Part shown: in pieces, positions 7,394-16,070 of the stretch | Position numbering within the stretch: the first letter of the stretch is position 1 | Layout: every line of letters starts with the position of its first letter | IMG/VR virus record: IMGVR_UViG_3300032893_000184 | Location: 1-36,008 of that record | DNA from: a virus | DNA length: 36,008 nt | Reading direction: 5' to 3' (one strand) | The notes under the pieces: generated by a model | Told to the model about the DNA's origin: nothing | Seen by the model: only the letters and a program-made list of their open reading frames with translations | The model's database searches: none | Made by a program: the position numbers and the translations under genes

Positions 7394-8146
7394 ATGACTA
7401 ATGCATTGAGTCTAATTGCTAGCACGCCAGTAGGTGGCTTGGGAACGCAGGCCATTACTCTTCCTACTACTTCTTTGTGGACAATGACTTGTCAAAGCTT
7501 TTTGCCATATTTCCCCGCCGGAACTCCTGCGCAATCAACATCTGTTGCTAACAATGCGCAGCAAATAACTGCCGTTGCTGATTCAAGCGGAAGTTTAAAT
7601 AGCACTTTCTTTACCTTCTATGTAACGGGAAACGCATACGGCTATTATGTATGGTATAATATTAACTCCGCTGGAGTTGACCCAGCCCCGGCCGGCTTGA
7701 CTGGTATTCAAGTGACAGCTGCGACCAATGCTACTGCAAACACGATAGCAGGTAATACCAGAACGGCAATCACAGCCGCAGTTCCTTATGTCACAATAAG
7801 CGGAACTACCAGCCATGTTATTATTACGCAAAATTTCTATGGTGCGGTAACAGCAGCAGCGGATGGCACGGCTGCAACAGGATTCACATTTGCCGCGTCA
7901 AGCCCAGCGGGAACGTTTGGTACACCGCCAGCATCTGGATTGGTAATCCAGCTTTACCATGGTACTACGCTTCTTACTACGTCTTCATTTCCAACTCCTA
8001 CGCAACCAATGTTAAGTGCATCGGCTACGTTTTCAGCAACGGCGGGAGATGCGGCATCTGTTGTTCTTTCATCGCTTTCAACAGCTGATTCAGCTCCTAA
8101 TGCAATTAAATCTATTATGAATATTTTCCAAGGTCCAGCAGTCTAG
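7394..8146 (+). CDS. Putative virion decoration/structural protein (250 aa)
   Basis: Low in charged residues and rich in Ala, Thr, Ser and Gly, typical of beta-structured virion surface proteins. The middle section (FFTFYVTGNAYGYYVWYNIN, then DPAPAGLTGIQV) resembles a module seen in phage decoration and tail proteins, repeated in style by later fibre genes here. No charged linker or enzyme motif is seen. Its place between the terminase and portal genes suggests a head-surface or neck component; this is inference. Confidence 0.65.
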   Translation: MTNALSLIASTPVGGLGTQAITLPTTSLWTMTCQSFLPYFPAGTPAQSTSVANNAQQITAVADSSGSLNSTFFTFYVTGNAYGYYVWYNINSAGVDPAPAGLTGIQVTAATNATANTIAGNTRTAITAAVPYVTISGTTSHVIITQNFYGAVTAAADGTAATGFTFAASSPAGTFGTPPASGLVIQLYHGTTLLTTSSFPTPTQPMLSASATFSATAGDAASVVLSSLSTADSAPNAIKSIMNIFQGPAV

Positions 8147-8155
8147 GAGTAAAAG

Positions 8156-8827
8156 ATGCCTTTAATCGTAGGTAAAAGCCCTGCCTCATTTGGCAAAAAT
8201 GTAAGTACCGAGATGCATGCCGGTAAGCCACAAAAGCAAAGTCTGGCCATCGCATATGCTATGAAACGCAAAGCACAAAAAGAACATAAGGCCCATGGCG
8301 GTTTTGTAGAAGAAGAAAAAGCATCAGGATATGCAAACTGTCCACACTGTATGGCAAAAGGCGGGATGTGTGAAAAGCACATGGCAGCTGGTGGATTTGT
8401 CGAGGAAGAAAAAGCATCTGGCTGGGATGAATTTGATCATCCTGGCAAGAAAATGAACATGGCTGCCGAACATGAGTCTGAACATGAAGACATGATGCAC
8501 CATGAAGAAGATGAAGATGAAGATCTAGATATGGTGGACCGCATCATGCGCCAGCGCATGTCTCATGGCGGTATGATGCGAAAAGGCTATTCTGAAGGCG
8601 GCAGAGTAGCTAATAGAACAATGGATGAAGAAGATGAGTTTGAGCCTAATGAGTTTGATGACATGGTCAAAGATAATCATCTAGATCCAGAGTATCACGA
8701 TAATGAAGAAATTGGCGATGAACAAGAAGATGAAGATCGCCATGACATCATAAGTCGCATTATGCGCTCTCGTAGATTAAAAGCTGGGCATTATCCAAAA
8801 ACAGGACAACCAGGATACCCTGAGTGA
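8156..8827 (+). CDS. Phage protein with duplicated GGFVEEEKASG motif (223 aa)
   Basis: The N-terminus (KSPASFGKNVSTEMHAGKPQ then KQSLAIAYAMKRKA) matches a short segment common in phage head-gene regions. Two copies of GGFVEEEKASG follow (residues about 48-58 and 79-89), with CPHC and a further Cys/His-rich stretch (GGMCEKHM) between them that could hold zinc. The rest is extremely acidic, with two similar helices (DMVDRIMRQRM and DIISRIMRSRR). A packaged or portal-associated accessory protein is plausible. GGAG ribosome-binding site; GTGA overlap with the next gene. Confidence 0.75.
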   Translation: MPLIVGKSPASFGKNVSTEMHAGKPQKQSLAIAYAMKRKAQKEHKAHGGFVEEEKASGYANCPHCMAKGGMCEKHMAAGGFVEEEKASGWDEFDHPGKKMNMAAEHESEHEDMMHHEEDEDEDLDMVDRIMRQRMSHGGMMRKGYSEGGRVANRTMDEEDEFEPNEFDDMVKDNHLDPEYHDNEEIGDEQEDEDRHDIISRIMRSRRLKAGHYPKTGQPGYPE

Positions 8828-9033
8828 ATATCAAAGAACTAGAAAAGTTTCTTAAAATATGTCGTAAACGTGGAGTCGTAGAGATTAGCTGGAATGAGAA
8901 TGGCGTAACAGCTAAGTTTGGCGATCCTCCTATGGAAAAGCAGCATATAGCTGAAGATCTTGAACAAGAGATAGAAACAGATTCCCTTACTGATGAAGAG
9001 TTAGCCTTTTATCATGTACAGGCTGGAAAATGA
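8824..9033 (+). CDS. Small phage protein ahead of portal (69 aa)
   Basis: GTG start overlapping the previous stop (GTGA), and ATGA overlap with the portal start. The N-terminus is a basic helix (LEKFLKICRKRGVV) followed by a beta hairpin-like segment (EISWNENGVTAKFG) and an acidic helix. Small proteins with this start are frequent immediately before portal genes; the function is unknown. Confidence 0.7.
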   Translation: MNIKELEKFLKICRKRGVVEISWNENGVTAKFGDPPMEKQHIAEDLEQEIETDSLTDEELAFYHVQAGK

Positions 9034-10952
9034 AAATAAAAAAGATCAAAAAAGGTCCTGAAAAGATAGTTTTTAAGACCCGGCCAGTTGATGACAGCGG
9101 GAATGGTACCGCACTGCTTGCGGAATGGTGGAAAGCAGACAGTGAACCGCGGTTAGCTGTGGATCTTTGTTCAACTGCTTCTTATCTGAAGGAAACTCAG
9201 ACTTACCGTCTCCGTCAACTAGCAGTAGATGTGCGATTATATTCTGGTCTGCAAGTTTATGCCTATGCTGGCCAAAATGTGTCTAAAATGGATAAGACTA
9301 AGACACTACCGGATGATCGACCAACATTTAATCTTATTCAAGCCTGTACGGATACATTAACTTCCAAACTTTGCCAGAATGAGCCATCGCCAAGATTTTT
9401 AACTGATGGGGCGGACTATAAGCAGCGACATTTAGCTCAAGAATTGAATAAGTTTGTGGCCGGAGAATTTTATCAGACTGATGCCTATGCAATTGGCAAT
9501 AAATGCCTTCGCGATGCGATTGTCATGGGAACTGGTATTATCAAAGTCTATCGCAGCGATGATGACAAGGTCGCTCTCGATAGAGTTATGCCGACAGATA
9601 TTTATGTAGATACCAATGACAGTATAAATGGTGATCCCCGACAGATGATCCAGATTAAACTTATGGACAGGGACAAACTTTATGCTCAAAATCCCAAATC
9701 AAAAGACATCATTGCGGCCACGCCTAATTCATATCCTGATAATAGTCCTGATTCTGGTCGTACTATTGCTGATCAAGTTATGGTCGTTGAAGGATGGAAA
9801 TTACCAACAGGAGATAATGTTGAGTCTAAGGGATATGTTCCAGGAAGACACACAATTGCTACCGTAAATGGCGTTCTTCTTGACGAAGAATGGCATAAAC
9901 CCAAATTTCCTTTTGTAATCCTGAAATATTCAGAACCATTTCTAGATTATTGGGGCCAAGGTCTTGCTACCCAGCTCTTTGGTACACAAATGGCGATAAA
10001 CCGCATCATGTATACCATTACAAGAGCTATTAATCTCGTTGGCGTGCCTAGGGTCTTTATTGAGCAATCCTCAAAGATATCCAAAGCAGCTAATAATAAT
10101 GAGATTGGTGTTATTGTTACATATTCCGGAACAAAGCCGAGCTATGAAATAGCGCCATGTAATGCTCCGGAGCTTTATGCGGAACGGGATAAACTTATTG
10201 ACTATGGCTTCCGCCAGTGCGGTGTTTCCAGCCTCCAAGCTAGTTCTATGAAGCCGCAAGGGTTAGACTCTGGCGAAGCTTTGCGTACATATCAAGATAT
10301 TTCTAATGACCGTTTTGCACAGTTAGAAAAGAAATATGATCAGTTTTATATAGATTTGGCGTATATGATTACTGATTTAGCCAAAGATATCGCGGAGGAG
10401 ACTGGAAAATATGAAACAGTTTACCCTAATAAAGATGGCACAAAGCAAATATCCCTACCTCAGATGGGATTTCTCAAGGACCCATTTGTTATCCAGTGCT
10501 TTAGTGAGTCAAGTTTACCGAAGACACCTTCAGGAAGAATTGCGACGGTCACAGAGTGGGTTCAAGCCGGCATTGTTACGCTTAAAGAAGGACGTCGCCT
10601 TATGGGCGCGCCGGATCTTGAGGATAATGAAAAGCTGGCTAATGCATCTGAAGAGAGAATATTCCAAGTTCTAGATAAAATAGTAGAAGATGGTAAATAT
10701 ACGCCGCCAGATCCTTTTATGGATCTTCAATTAGCCACAACGTTGGTGGTTCAATATATCAATTTGTACCTCGCAGCCAATCTTGAAGAACACAAGGCTG
10801 ACATGCTGAGATTATTTTTTAAACAAGTACAAGCGTTGATTCAGGGCAGCCAACCTGTAGCACCGCAAGCTCCTCAAGCCGCGCCTACAGCTAATCCCAT
10901 GGCTGCCCCGGTCTCCCCGCTTGTGCCAAGAACCAGTCCGCAAGCCGCATAG
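9030..10952 (+). CDS. Portal (head-tail connector) protein
   Basis: 640 residues, the large size typical of podovirus/P22-type portals. It forms the ring through which DNA enters and leaves. Supporting features are the position between terminase and scaffold/capsid, a helical stem-like section (YAIGNKCLRDAIVMGTGIIK followed by VMPTDIYVDT), the WGQGLATQLFGTQMAINRIM segment typical of portal crown/stem regions, and a Pro/Gln/Ala-rich disordered C-terminus (about 600-640). Coupled to the gene upstream by ATGA. Confidence 0.85.
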   Translation: MKIKKIKKGPEKIVFKTRPVDDSGNGTALLAEWWKADSEPRLAVDLCSTASYLKETQTYRLRQLAVDVRLYSGLQVYAYAGQNVSKMDKTKTLPDDRPTFNLIQACTDTLTSKLCQNEPSPRFLTDGADYKQRHLAQELNKFVAGEFYQTDAYAIGNKCLRDAIVMGTGIIKVYRSDDDKVALDRVMPTDIYVDTNDSINGDPRQMIQIKLMDRDKLYAQNPKSKDIIAATPNSYPDNSPDSGRTIADQVMVVEGWKLPTGDNVESKGYVPGRHTIATVNGVLLDEEWHKPKFPFVILKYSEPFLDYWGQGLATQLFGTQMAINRIMYTITRAINLVGVPRVFIEQSSKISKAANNNEIGVIVTYSGTKPSYEIAPCNAPELYAERDKLIDYGFRQCGVSSLQASSMKPQGLDSGEALRTYQDISNDRFAQLEKKYDQFYIDLAYMITDLAKDIAEETGKYETVYPNKDGTKQISLPQMGFLKDPFVIQCFSESSLPKTPSGRIATVTEWVQAGIVTLKEGRRLMGAPDLEDNEKLANASEERIFQVLDKIVEDGKYTPPDPFMDLQLATTLVVQYINLYLAANLEEHKADMLRLFFKQVQALIQGSQPVAPQAPQAAPTANPMAAPVSPLVPRTSPQAA

Positions 10953-10961
10953 GAGTTAAAA

Positions 10962-11834
10962 ATGAAAATTAGTTCTGTAGGTCCTGGAAGTCACCAGGTT
11001 CCAAATGTTCTTAACCAATCTGGTCAGATCGCACCATCCAGTGTAGCCACATACAAGATGAAGATGAATACTCAGGCTACTCCTGGTTTTGCTGAACAGA
11101 CTATCCAGCAAAGTCAACTAGAAAATGTATCCACAAATGTCCTTAATGAAACTGAAAATAGGCCCAAAGAAGAAGTCAGGCCTATGAGCCCTCAGTTAGC
11201 CGCCCTAGCAAAGCAAAGGCGGGCTCTGCAGATAAAGGAAAGGGAGCTTAGAGCCAAAGAGCAAGCGCTGGCTACATCCGGCCAAGATGTAGTTAGTTTG
11301 GCTGATCTGAAGACTAAGCCGCTGAAGGTTCTGCTAGACCATGGCGTTACATATGATCAGCTAACCCAAGAAATTTTAGCTAATCAGAATAATGCAGAGG
11401 TTGCTGCTTTAAAGCAAGAAATCGCGGAACAAAAGAATTGGGTTATGGCTCAACTGGAAGAGCGCGAGAAACAAGCAGAGCAGCAAGCTTTAGCTCAAAT
11501 GCGAGCCGATGCTATGGCCTTAGCCAGGCAAGGTGATGAATTTGAGTTAGTCAGAGAAACAAGAAGAATCCCTGATGTGGTCCGGTTAATTGAAAAGACT
11601 TATCGACAAACAGGAGAAGTCCTGGATGTGCGAGAAGCTTTACAGTTAGTTGAAAATGAGCTTTTAAAAGACGCTCAAAAAATGGCCAGTTTCAATAAGT
11701 TAAAGGGGCAATTTGGCCAGGAGCAGCCCCCGGTGCAGACACAGCCGATGCGCACTTTAACAAGTAAACACACGGCGCAGCCTCTGATTGACAGAAAGGC
11801 GCGAGCACTAGCGGCATTCCGAGGAATGCTTTAA
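10962..11834 (+). CDS. Putative scaffolding protein
   Basis: Located directly between portal and capsid genes, where scaffold genes usually lie. 290 residues, highly charged, with long predicted coiled coils (about 75-105 around KQRRALQIKERELRAKEQAL, and about 145-190) and a basic C-terminal tail (LIDRKARALAAFRGML) of the sort that contacts capsid protein. Disordered, Gln/Thr-rich N-terminus. AGGAG ribosome-binding site. Assignment rests on position and helical character, not on a family signature. Confidence 0.75.
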   Translation: MKISSVGPGSHQVPNVLNQSGQIAPSSVATYKMKMNTQATPGFAEQTIQQSQLENVSTNVLNETENRPKEEVRPMSPQLAALAKQRRALQIKERELRAKEQALATSGQDVVSLADLKTKPLKVLLDHGVTYDQLTQEILANQNNAEVAALKQEIAEQKNWVMAQLEEREKQAEQQALAQMRADAMALARQGDEFELVRETRRIPDVVRLIEKTYRQTGEVLDVREALQLVENELLKDAQKMASFNKLKGQFGQEQPPVQTQPMRTLTSKHTAQPLIDRKARALAAFRGML

Positions 11835-11850
11835 CTAAAGGAAAAATAAA

Positions 11851-13158
11851 ATGGCTATATCACCGGTATATGCCAATAGCTCAAACCAGCTTGCGGCATT
11901 AAAAGAGCTTTATACGGATGATAAGGATTACATGAAAAATATCGTGTATTCCAAGAATCCATTGTTGGCGTTAGTTCCAAAAAATGAGAGTCCAGATGGT
12001 TTTGCTGGTAAGTATATTCCTGTGCCTCTGGAATATGGCAACCCACAAGGTCGTGCGCATACATTCGCCAATGCTCAAAATCAGCAAACGGCAACGGATG
12101 TTGTGAGCTACTTTGTATATGCCATTCAAGATTATCAATTGGTAACCATCACGAACCTTTTGATGGAGCAAACCAAGTCTAATGCCGGTGCATTTGTTGA
12201 TGAAGCATCACGTGTATTGGACAATGGTTTTAGAAACCTTTCTAATAACATGGCCTTTGAGTTGTTCTATGGTGGAACGGCAAGTCGTGGTCAAATTAGC
12301 TCGGCAGGAGTTTCATATTCCGCTCCGACATTGACCTTTACACTTTCTAATTCCCAGCAAGTTGTCCAGTTTGAAGTTGGTATGACCCTTCAAGCTTCGG
12401 CAACGGATGGTGGGGCGGCATTGCAAAACACCCCTGGCACTATTGATGCTATTCAGATCACTAGTGTTAACCGTGGGACTGGTGTTATCAGCGGTACGGT
12501 AGTTCAAGGCGCTCCTCAATCTTCTTGGGGCGCAAGTGACTATCTCCAAGTTCTCGGGGATATCGGTATCGGTGGATCCTCCACTATTGCCGGTATGCTT
12601 GGTATGTCTGGCTTGGCGGCATGGGTTCCTAATACAGATCCGCCTTCGACAGATAACTTCTGGGGAGTAAATAGATCAGCTGACCCTACACGTCTTGGTG
12701 GTCTTCGCTATAATGCTTCGGCGCAATCAATCTCTGAAGGGATTACGAATGCATTAGCATTTGGTAACCGAGAAGGTGCAAGCTTTGACCTTATCGTAAT
12801 TGACTTTGTAAGTTACTCTACATTGATCAATGAACTAGGGGCCAAGGTACAATACGTGATGCTTGAGCACGATGAAGTAGAAGTGGCATTTGAAGCAATT
12901 CATTTCCATTCTGCTTATGGCAAGATTCCAGTTCTTGCTGACCGTTCGTGCCAATCACAAACGGCTTGGTGTTTAACAATGGATACGTGGAAATTGCGTA
13001 CGCTTGGAAAAGCACCGCACATTCTTACGTATGGCATAGAAGGATTGGAGGGCTTGAGGATTGGGAATGCTGATGCGCTAGAAATTCGTATCGCATACTA
13101 CGGCAACCTTATATGCAGCGCACCAGGCTACAACATGCAAGTTGCATTGTCTGCATAA
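11851..13158 (+). CDS. Major capsid protein
   Basis: 435 residues. The N-terminal half has a segment typical of phage coat proteins (KYIPVPLEYG, then long helices QDYQLVTITNLLMEQTKSNA and FRNLSNNMAFELFYGG), followed by a beta-rich insertion (about 145-235) and a C-terminal region ending GNADALEIRIAYYGNLICSA. The HK97 fold is assumed from family knowledge. It has a strong AAAGGA ribosome-binding site and is followed within 45 bp by a strong terminator, as expected for the most abundantly made virion protein. Confidence 0.9.
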   Translation: MAISPVYANSSNQLAALKELYTDDKDYMKNIVYSKNPLLALVPKNESPDGFAGKYIPVPLEYGNPQGRAHTFANAQNQQTATDVVSYFVYAIQDYQLVTITNLLMEQTKSNAGAFVDEASRVLDNGFRNLSNNMAFELFYGGTASRGQISSAGVSYSAPTLTFTLSNSQQVVQFEVGMTLQASATDGGAALQNTPGTIDAIQITSVNRGTGVISGTVVQGAPQSSWGASDYLQVLGDIGIGGSSTIAGMLGMSGLAAWVPNTDPPSTDNFWGVNRSADPTRLGGLRYNASAQSISEGITNALAFGNREGASFDLIVIDFVSYSTLINELGAKVQYVMLEHDEVEVAFEAIHFHSAYGKIPVLADRSCQSQTAWCLTMDTWKLRTLGKAPHILTYGIEGLEGLRIGNADALEIRIAYYGNLICSAPGYNMQVALSA

Positions 13159-13199
13159 TCAGGTTACAAGAACATAGTTGTGGCAACACAGCGTGTGGG

Positions 13200-13239
13200 A
13201 AGGCGGTAGAATAAAAAAACTACCGCCTTTTTCTCTTTT
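13200..13239 (+). terminator. Rho-independent terminator after the capsid gene
   Basis: Perfect 10-bp stem, AAGGCGGTAG paired with CTACCGCCTT, around a 10-base A-rich loop, followed by a T-rich tract (TTTCTCTTTT). It would limit transcription beyond the head genes. Confidence 0.92.
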
Positions 13240-13251
13240 AAAGAGGGGAAA

Positions 13252-13482
13252 ATGACTATTCTCGGCGGGATGGATTGTCCAGATTGTAAAAATGATTTGC
13301 ATATTGCAAATAGAAATTATGAAGATCAAAAAGACTGGTCATTATTCTGTCCAGATTGTGCAAAAGATTTAGGAAAGGGGACATATTGGCTGCATTATGG
13401 CGGCAAAACCCCAGAAGAAGGTTATAAAATAGCCGCCGCCCATTTTGGTTGGGATGAGGATGTCGAACAAAATGAAAGTTAA
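13252..13482 (+). CDS. Small zinc-ribbon protein (76 aa)
   Basis: Two CPDC motifs (CPDCKNDL at about 9-16 and CPDCAKDL at about 33-40) separated by 20 residues form a classical zinc ribbon; the rest is acidic with aromatic residues (YWLHYGG, HFGWDED). The start has AGAGGGG upstream. It lies just after the capsid terminator without a recognisable promoter of its own, so it should be expressed by read-through. It overlaps the next gene by 11 bases. The function is unknown; it may bind protein or nucleic acid. Confidence 0.75.
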   Translation: MTILGGMDCPDCKNDLHIANRNYEDQKDWSLFCPDCAKDLGKGTYWLHYGGKTPEEGYKIAAAHFGWDEDVEQNES

Positions 13483-13825
13483 AGAATATCTATTTGTCTA
13501 TGGCAGCCTTCGGCCAAGTGAAGATCCGCCAAAGAGCATGACTGATCCAGAATCTGACTGGATAAATGGCGATGAAATACAAAAGGAATCCCGCCATCAC
13601 CACCATTGGGCGGAAGTGCGGTTACATGATGGCCATGATTTAAAAATAAAAGGTTATACTATGCTGATAGATGCTAATGAATTGTCAGACCTTGATAAAA
13701 GAGAGGCGCCAGAATATCGCCGAATTAGAGTCACCACTCATAATCGCCATGTGGCTTGGGTTTATGAATATGTTCCGGCGCATAATCGGCCAAAAGCTGG
13801 AAAGACCTTTTCAGTTAGTCATTAA
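13472..13825 (+). CDS. Gamma-glutamylcyclotransferase-like (AIG2/GGCT) protein
   Basis: The family signature YLFVYGSLRP lies at residues 6-15 of the 117-residue product and forms the substrate-binding loop. The general acid/base Glu is expected in LDKREAPEYRRI, the usual (L)D..E...Y.R pattern. These enzymes cleave gamma-glutamyl amines or peptides to 5-oxoproline. A HHHHW cluster at about 40-44 is unusual. The start at 13472 puts the conserved motif at the normal distance; an earlier ATG at 13460 is possible. The gene is enclosed with the zinc-ribbon gene between two terminators, which suggests a mobile accessory (moron-like) unit. Its physiological target in infection is unknown. Confidence 0.8.
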   Translation: MKVKEYLFVYGSLRPSEDPPKSMTDPESDWINGDEIQKESRHHHHWAEVRLHDGHDLKIKGYTMLIDANELSDLDKREAPEYRRIRVTTHNRHVAWVYEYVPAHNRPKAGKTFSVSH

Positions 13826-13857
13826 TTTTATAAATTGAATCATCCCAGGTCTCTGCA

Positions 13858-13895
13858 AGTAAGGCCAGATTTTAAATCTGGCCTTACTGTTTTTT
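13858..13895 (+). terminator. Strong rho-independent terminator
   Basis: A 15-base perfect inverted repeat (AGTAAGGCCAGATTT and its complement, separated by one T; the real loop would be larger) followed by six T residues at 13890-13895. The near-perfect symmetry means it could also work in the opposite direction. It abuts candidate promoter motif 3, so one transcription block ends where the next begins. Confidence 0.93.
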
Positions 13896-13921
13896 ATCTA
13901 TCCATAACAATCCCTATTGAA
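13895..13921 (+). promoter_or_regulatory. Candidate phage promoter motif, copy 3
   Basis: TATCTATCCAT (9 of 11 to the common block), four variable bases, then ATCCCTATTGAA at 13910-13921, identical over 12 bases to copy 2 with the same spacing. It begins at the last T of the terminator. A stem-loop follows at once (GACAAAA ... TTTTGTC, 13922-13938). It heads the tail/ejection block starting at 14005. The terminator-promoter junction is the best positional support for calling this a promoter. Confidence 0.65.
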
Positions 13922-14004
13922 GACAAAACGTTTTTGTCATACTGGCGCGCAAGTGAGCGAGGGCTACGCGCAGAGAAATACCTTGCCATCTTTGGAGATA
14001 GCCA

Positions 14005-14721
14005 ATGTCAGTAGCTCGCGGTTTCGGTCTAAATGGAAAATCCCTTTATACAAACATCGCAAAACCCATGGAAGTATGGTGTAACTTCATTGTTGACCAT
14101 TCCAATGGAAATGGTCTCGGTATTCGTTCACTGAAAAGTAACGGCTATATCGAGTATGTTTTTATGAATACTTCTGCCACTCCTGGCGTGGTGAATGGGT
14201 ATACTAATCCCAACCCACAAGCGGGATTTGCATTAGTTAAGTTTAAAAATAATTTCAATTATTATCTTGGCGGATTTTCTGGTCAGATTGTCCCACTTAC
14301 GAGCACAAGCACTACCTCGTTGACGGCAGGTCATGTTTATGTAATTACCAGTCTTGGCAATAGTACAACGGCTAACTGGCAAACGGCTGGAGTACTGCCT
14401 GGTTTTACGCCAGCAGTAGGAACGGCTTTTGTTTCGTTAATTACTGGATCTATCACGGGATCCGGAACAGTAGGGATTCCTGGCGTGGCATCCGCGACAG
14501 TGCTCAACATTGTTGGGGATCCTAATTTGACTATTGCTAATTCAAATATTGCATCAAACGCAGGCGCGTTCCAAATAGTCCAGTTCTCAGCTCCCACTAA
14601 CTCATCCACTACGACGCTTGTTGCTGCGGCACCTGCTGATGGAACAGTAATTGGTATGCAATTTTGTTTTGACGGTTCTACTGTGTCAATTCCAGATGCT
14701 GTAGGAGGAACAGGACTATAA
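14005..14721 (+). CDS. Putative structural protein (238 aa)
   Basis: First gene after promoter motif 3, GGAGA ribosome-binding site. Rich in Gly, Thr, Ser, Asn and Ala with few charged residues. A central module (TAGHVYVITSLGNSTTANWQ ... GTAFVSLITGSITGSGTV) is a repeat-type beta module found in other phage virion proteins. A decoration, neck or tail surface role is inferred from composition and from the adaptor gene that follows. Confidence 0.65.
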   Translation: MSVARGFGLNGKSLYTNIAKPMEVWCNFIVDHSNGNGLGIRSLKSNGYIEYVFMNTSATPGVVNGYTNPNPQAGFALVKFKNNFNYYLGGFSGQIVPLTSTSTTSLTAGHVYVITSLGNSTTANWQTAGVLPGFTPAVGTAFVSLITGSITGSGTVGIPGVASATVLNIVGDPNLTIANSNIASNAGAFQIVQFSAPTNSSTTTLVAAAPADGTVIGMQFCFDGSTVSIPDAVGGTGL

Positions 14722-14722
14722 A

Positions 14723-15781
14723 ATGGCAATTCCTTATCAGCCTCAGAATCCCGCGGCTGAACAGGCTGATGGGAATATATTAATCACTTGGACCCCAGCA
14801 CTGGGTGCTACTGGATATATTATCCAGCGCTCAACGGATGGGATCAATTTTAGTACGCTAGCCACTGTTGGGCAAGTTATTCAGTATCAGGATAGCTTGC
14901 CTGGCATTGGTATAATGTATTACTATCAGATCGCCGCGACGAATGTTTCAGGCACAAGCCCCTATTCCTCAATAGTACAGATGGTCGCGGCACCTCCCGC
15001 TGAAATGAGCCTTTACGAATTAAGGCTGCGATCACAACAAACGGCCAACCGGGAAAATGATAATTTCGTTACAACGCCAGAGTGGAATGCATTTATCAGA
15101 TTGGCGATGTACGAATTATATGATCTTTTAATCACATCCTATGAAGACTACGGCGCGAGTAGTATTGTCTACATAAATACGAATGGTACAACAAGTCTTT
15201 ATCCGTTACCGGATGGTGCAACAAACTATTTCGGCGGCCAGTATCCAAGTATTGGCACAAGTGATCCCGCGCCGGCCTTTTATAAATTGGCGGGTATAGA
15301 CCTGGGAATAAATACAAGCAATAATGCATGGGTGACATTACTCAAGTTCGACTTTATTGAGCGTAATAAATATGTATATCCAAACTCCACATCTACGATC
15401 TATGGCGTGTATAATATGCGTTATAGGCTCATGGATGGCAACTTATTCATTATTCCAACACCTGCTGGTAATCAACAGCTAAGGTTTTGGTATGCTCCAA
15501 GGTTACCTGCTCTTTTACAGGATCAGAACACGACGAATATTGGTATATCGGGGTGGCTCAGATACGTGATTGTGCGGTCAGCCAAATATGCATTGAATAA
15601 AGAAGAGGGTACGGACGCCGCACATTTAGATGCTGAGCTGTTATTCTTGAAACAAAGAATCGAGCAAGCTGCTCAGAATCGAGACTATGGTGTGGCTGAT
15701 ACCATTTCTAACACAAGAGTTGATCCGCTCTATGGCGGTAACGGTTTTGCGTCGGGCGGTGGCGGAAACGCTGGATGGTAA
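14723..15781 (+). CDS. Head-tail adaptor with N-terminal fibronectin type III domain
   Basis: Residues about 1-90 read as an FN3 domain: NILITWTPALGATGYIIQRS, TDGINFSTLATV and YYYQIAATNVSGTSPYS, the W, Y and terminal strand pattern of that fold. From about residue 95 (MSLYELRLRSQQTANREN, then FVTTPEWNAFIRLAMYELYD) the sequence looks like the adaptor proteins that sit under podovirus portals, with a C-terminal helical section and a Gly-rich tail. FN3 domains are common on virion surfaces; fusion to an adaptor would place one at the neck. The two-domain reading is inference from sequence pattern. Confidence 0.75.
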   Translation: MAIPYQPQNPAAEQADGNILITWTPALGATGYIIQRSTDGINFSTLATVGQVIQYQDSLPGIGIMYYYQIAATNVSGTSPYSSIVQMVAAPPAEMSLYELRLRSQQTANRENDNFVTTPEWNAFIRLAMYELYDLLITSYEDYGASSIVYINTNGTTSLYPLPDGATNYFGGQYPSIGTSDPAPAFYKLAGIDLGINTSNNAWVTLLKFDFIERNKYVYPNSTSTIYGVYNMRYRLMDGNLFIIPTPAGNQQLRFWYAPRLPALLQDQNTTNIGISGWLRYVIVRSAKYALNKEEGTDAAHLDAELLFLKQRIEQAAQNRDYGVADTISNTRVDPLYGGNGFASGGGGNAGW

Positions 15782-15782
15782 A

Positions 15783-16070
15783 ATGTCTCTTTCAACAAAT
15801 TTACCATGGTCATTAGCTAATCCAAAATGGGCCAGTGAAATCAACCCCATTCTGGCATTACCTATCCTTAAGGGTAATCAAATCGATTCAATCGTACTTG
15901 TAGCAAATAAGCCATCTGCTATTAATCACAAATTACAGAGGTTGCCGCAAGGATGGTTTTTGGTCGACAATAAAGCTAGTGCAACAATTTGGCGCGCGGC
16001 GGCATATACTACGACAACTATTACCCTTGAGGCAAGCGCTAATACAACCATTTCCATTTGGGTTTACTGA
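15783..16070 (+). CDS. Small tail/neck protein (95 aa)
   Basis: ATG at 15783 chosen because an earlier in-frame start lies inside the adaptor gene. The product has the pattern LPWSLANPKWASEINPIL, then INHKLQRLPQGWFLVDNKAS and a C-terminal beta strand (TTISIWVY), seen in small phage proteins next to tail hub genes. Likely a neck or fibre-attachment component. The stop overlaps the next start (TGATG). Confidence 0.7.
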   Translation: MSLSTNLPWSLANPKWASEINPILALPILKGNQIDSIVLVANKPSAINHKLQRLPQGWFLVDNKASATIWRAAAYTTTTITLEASANTTISIWVY

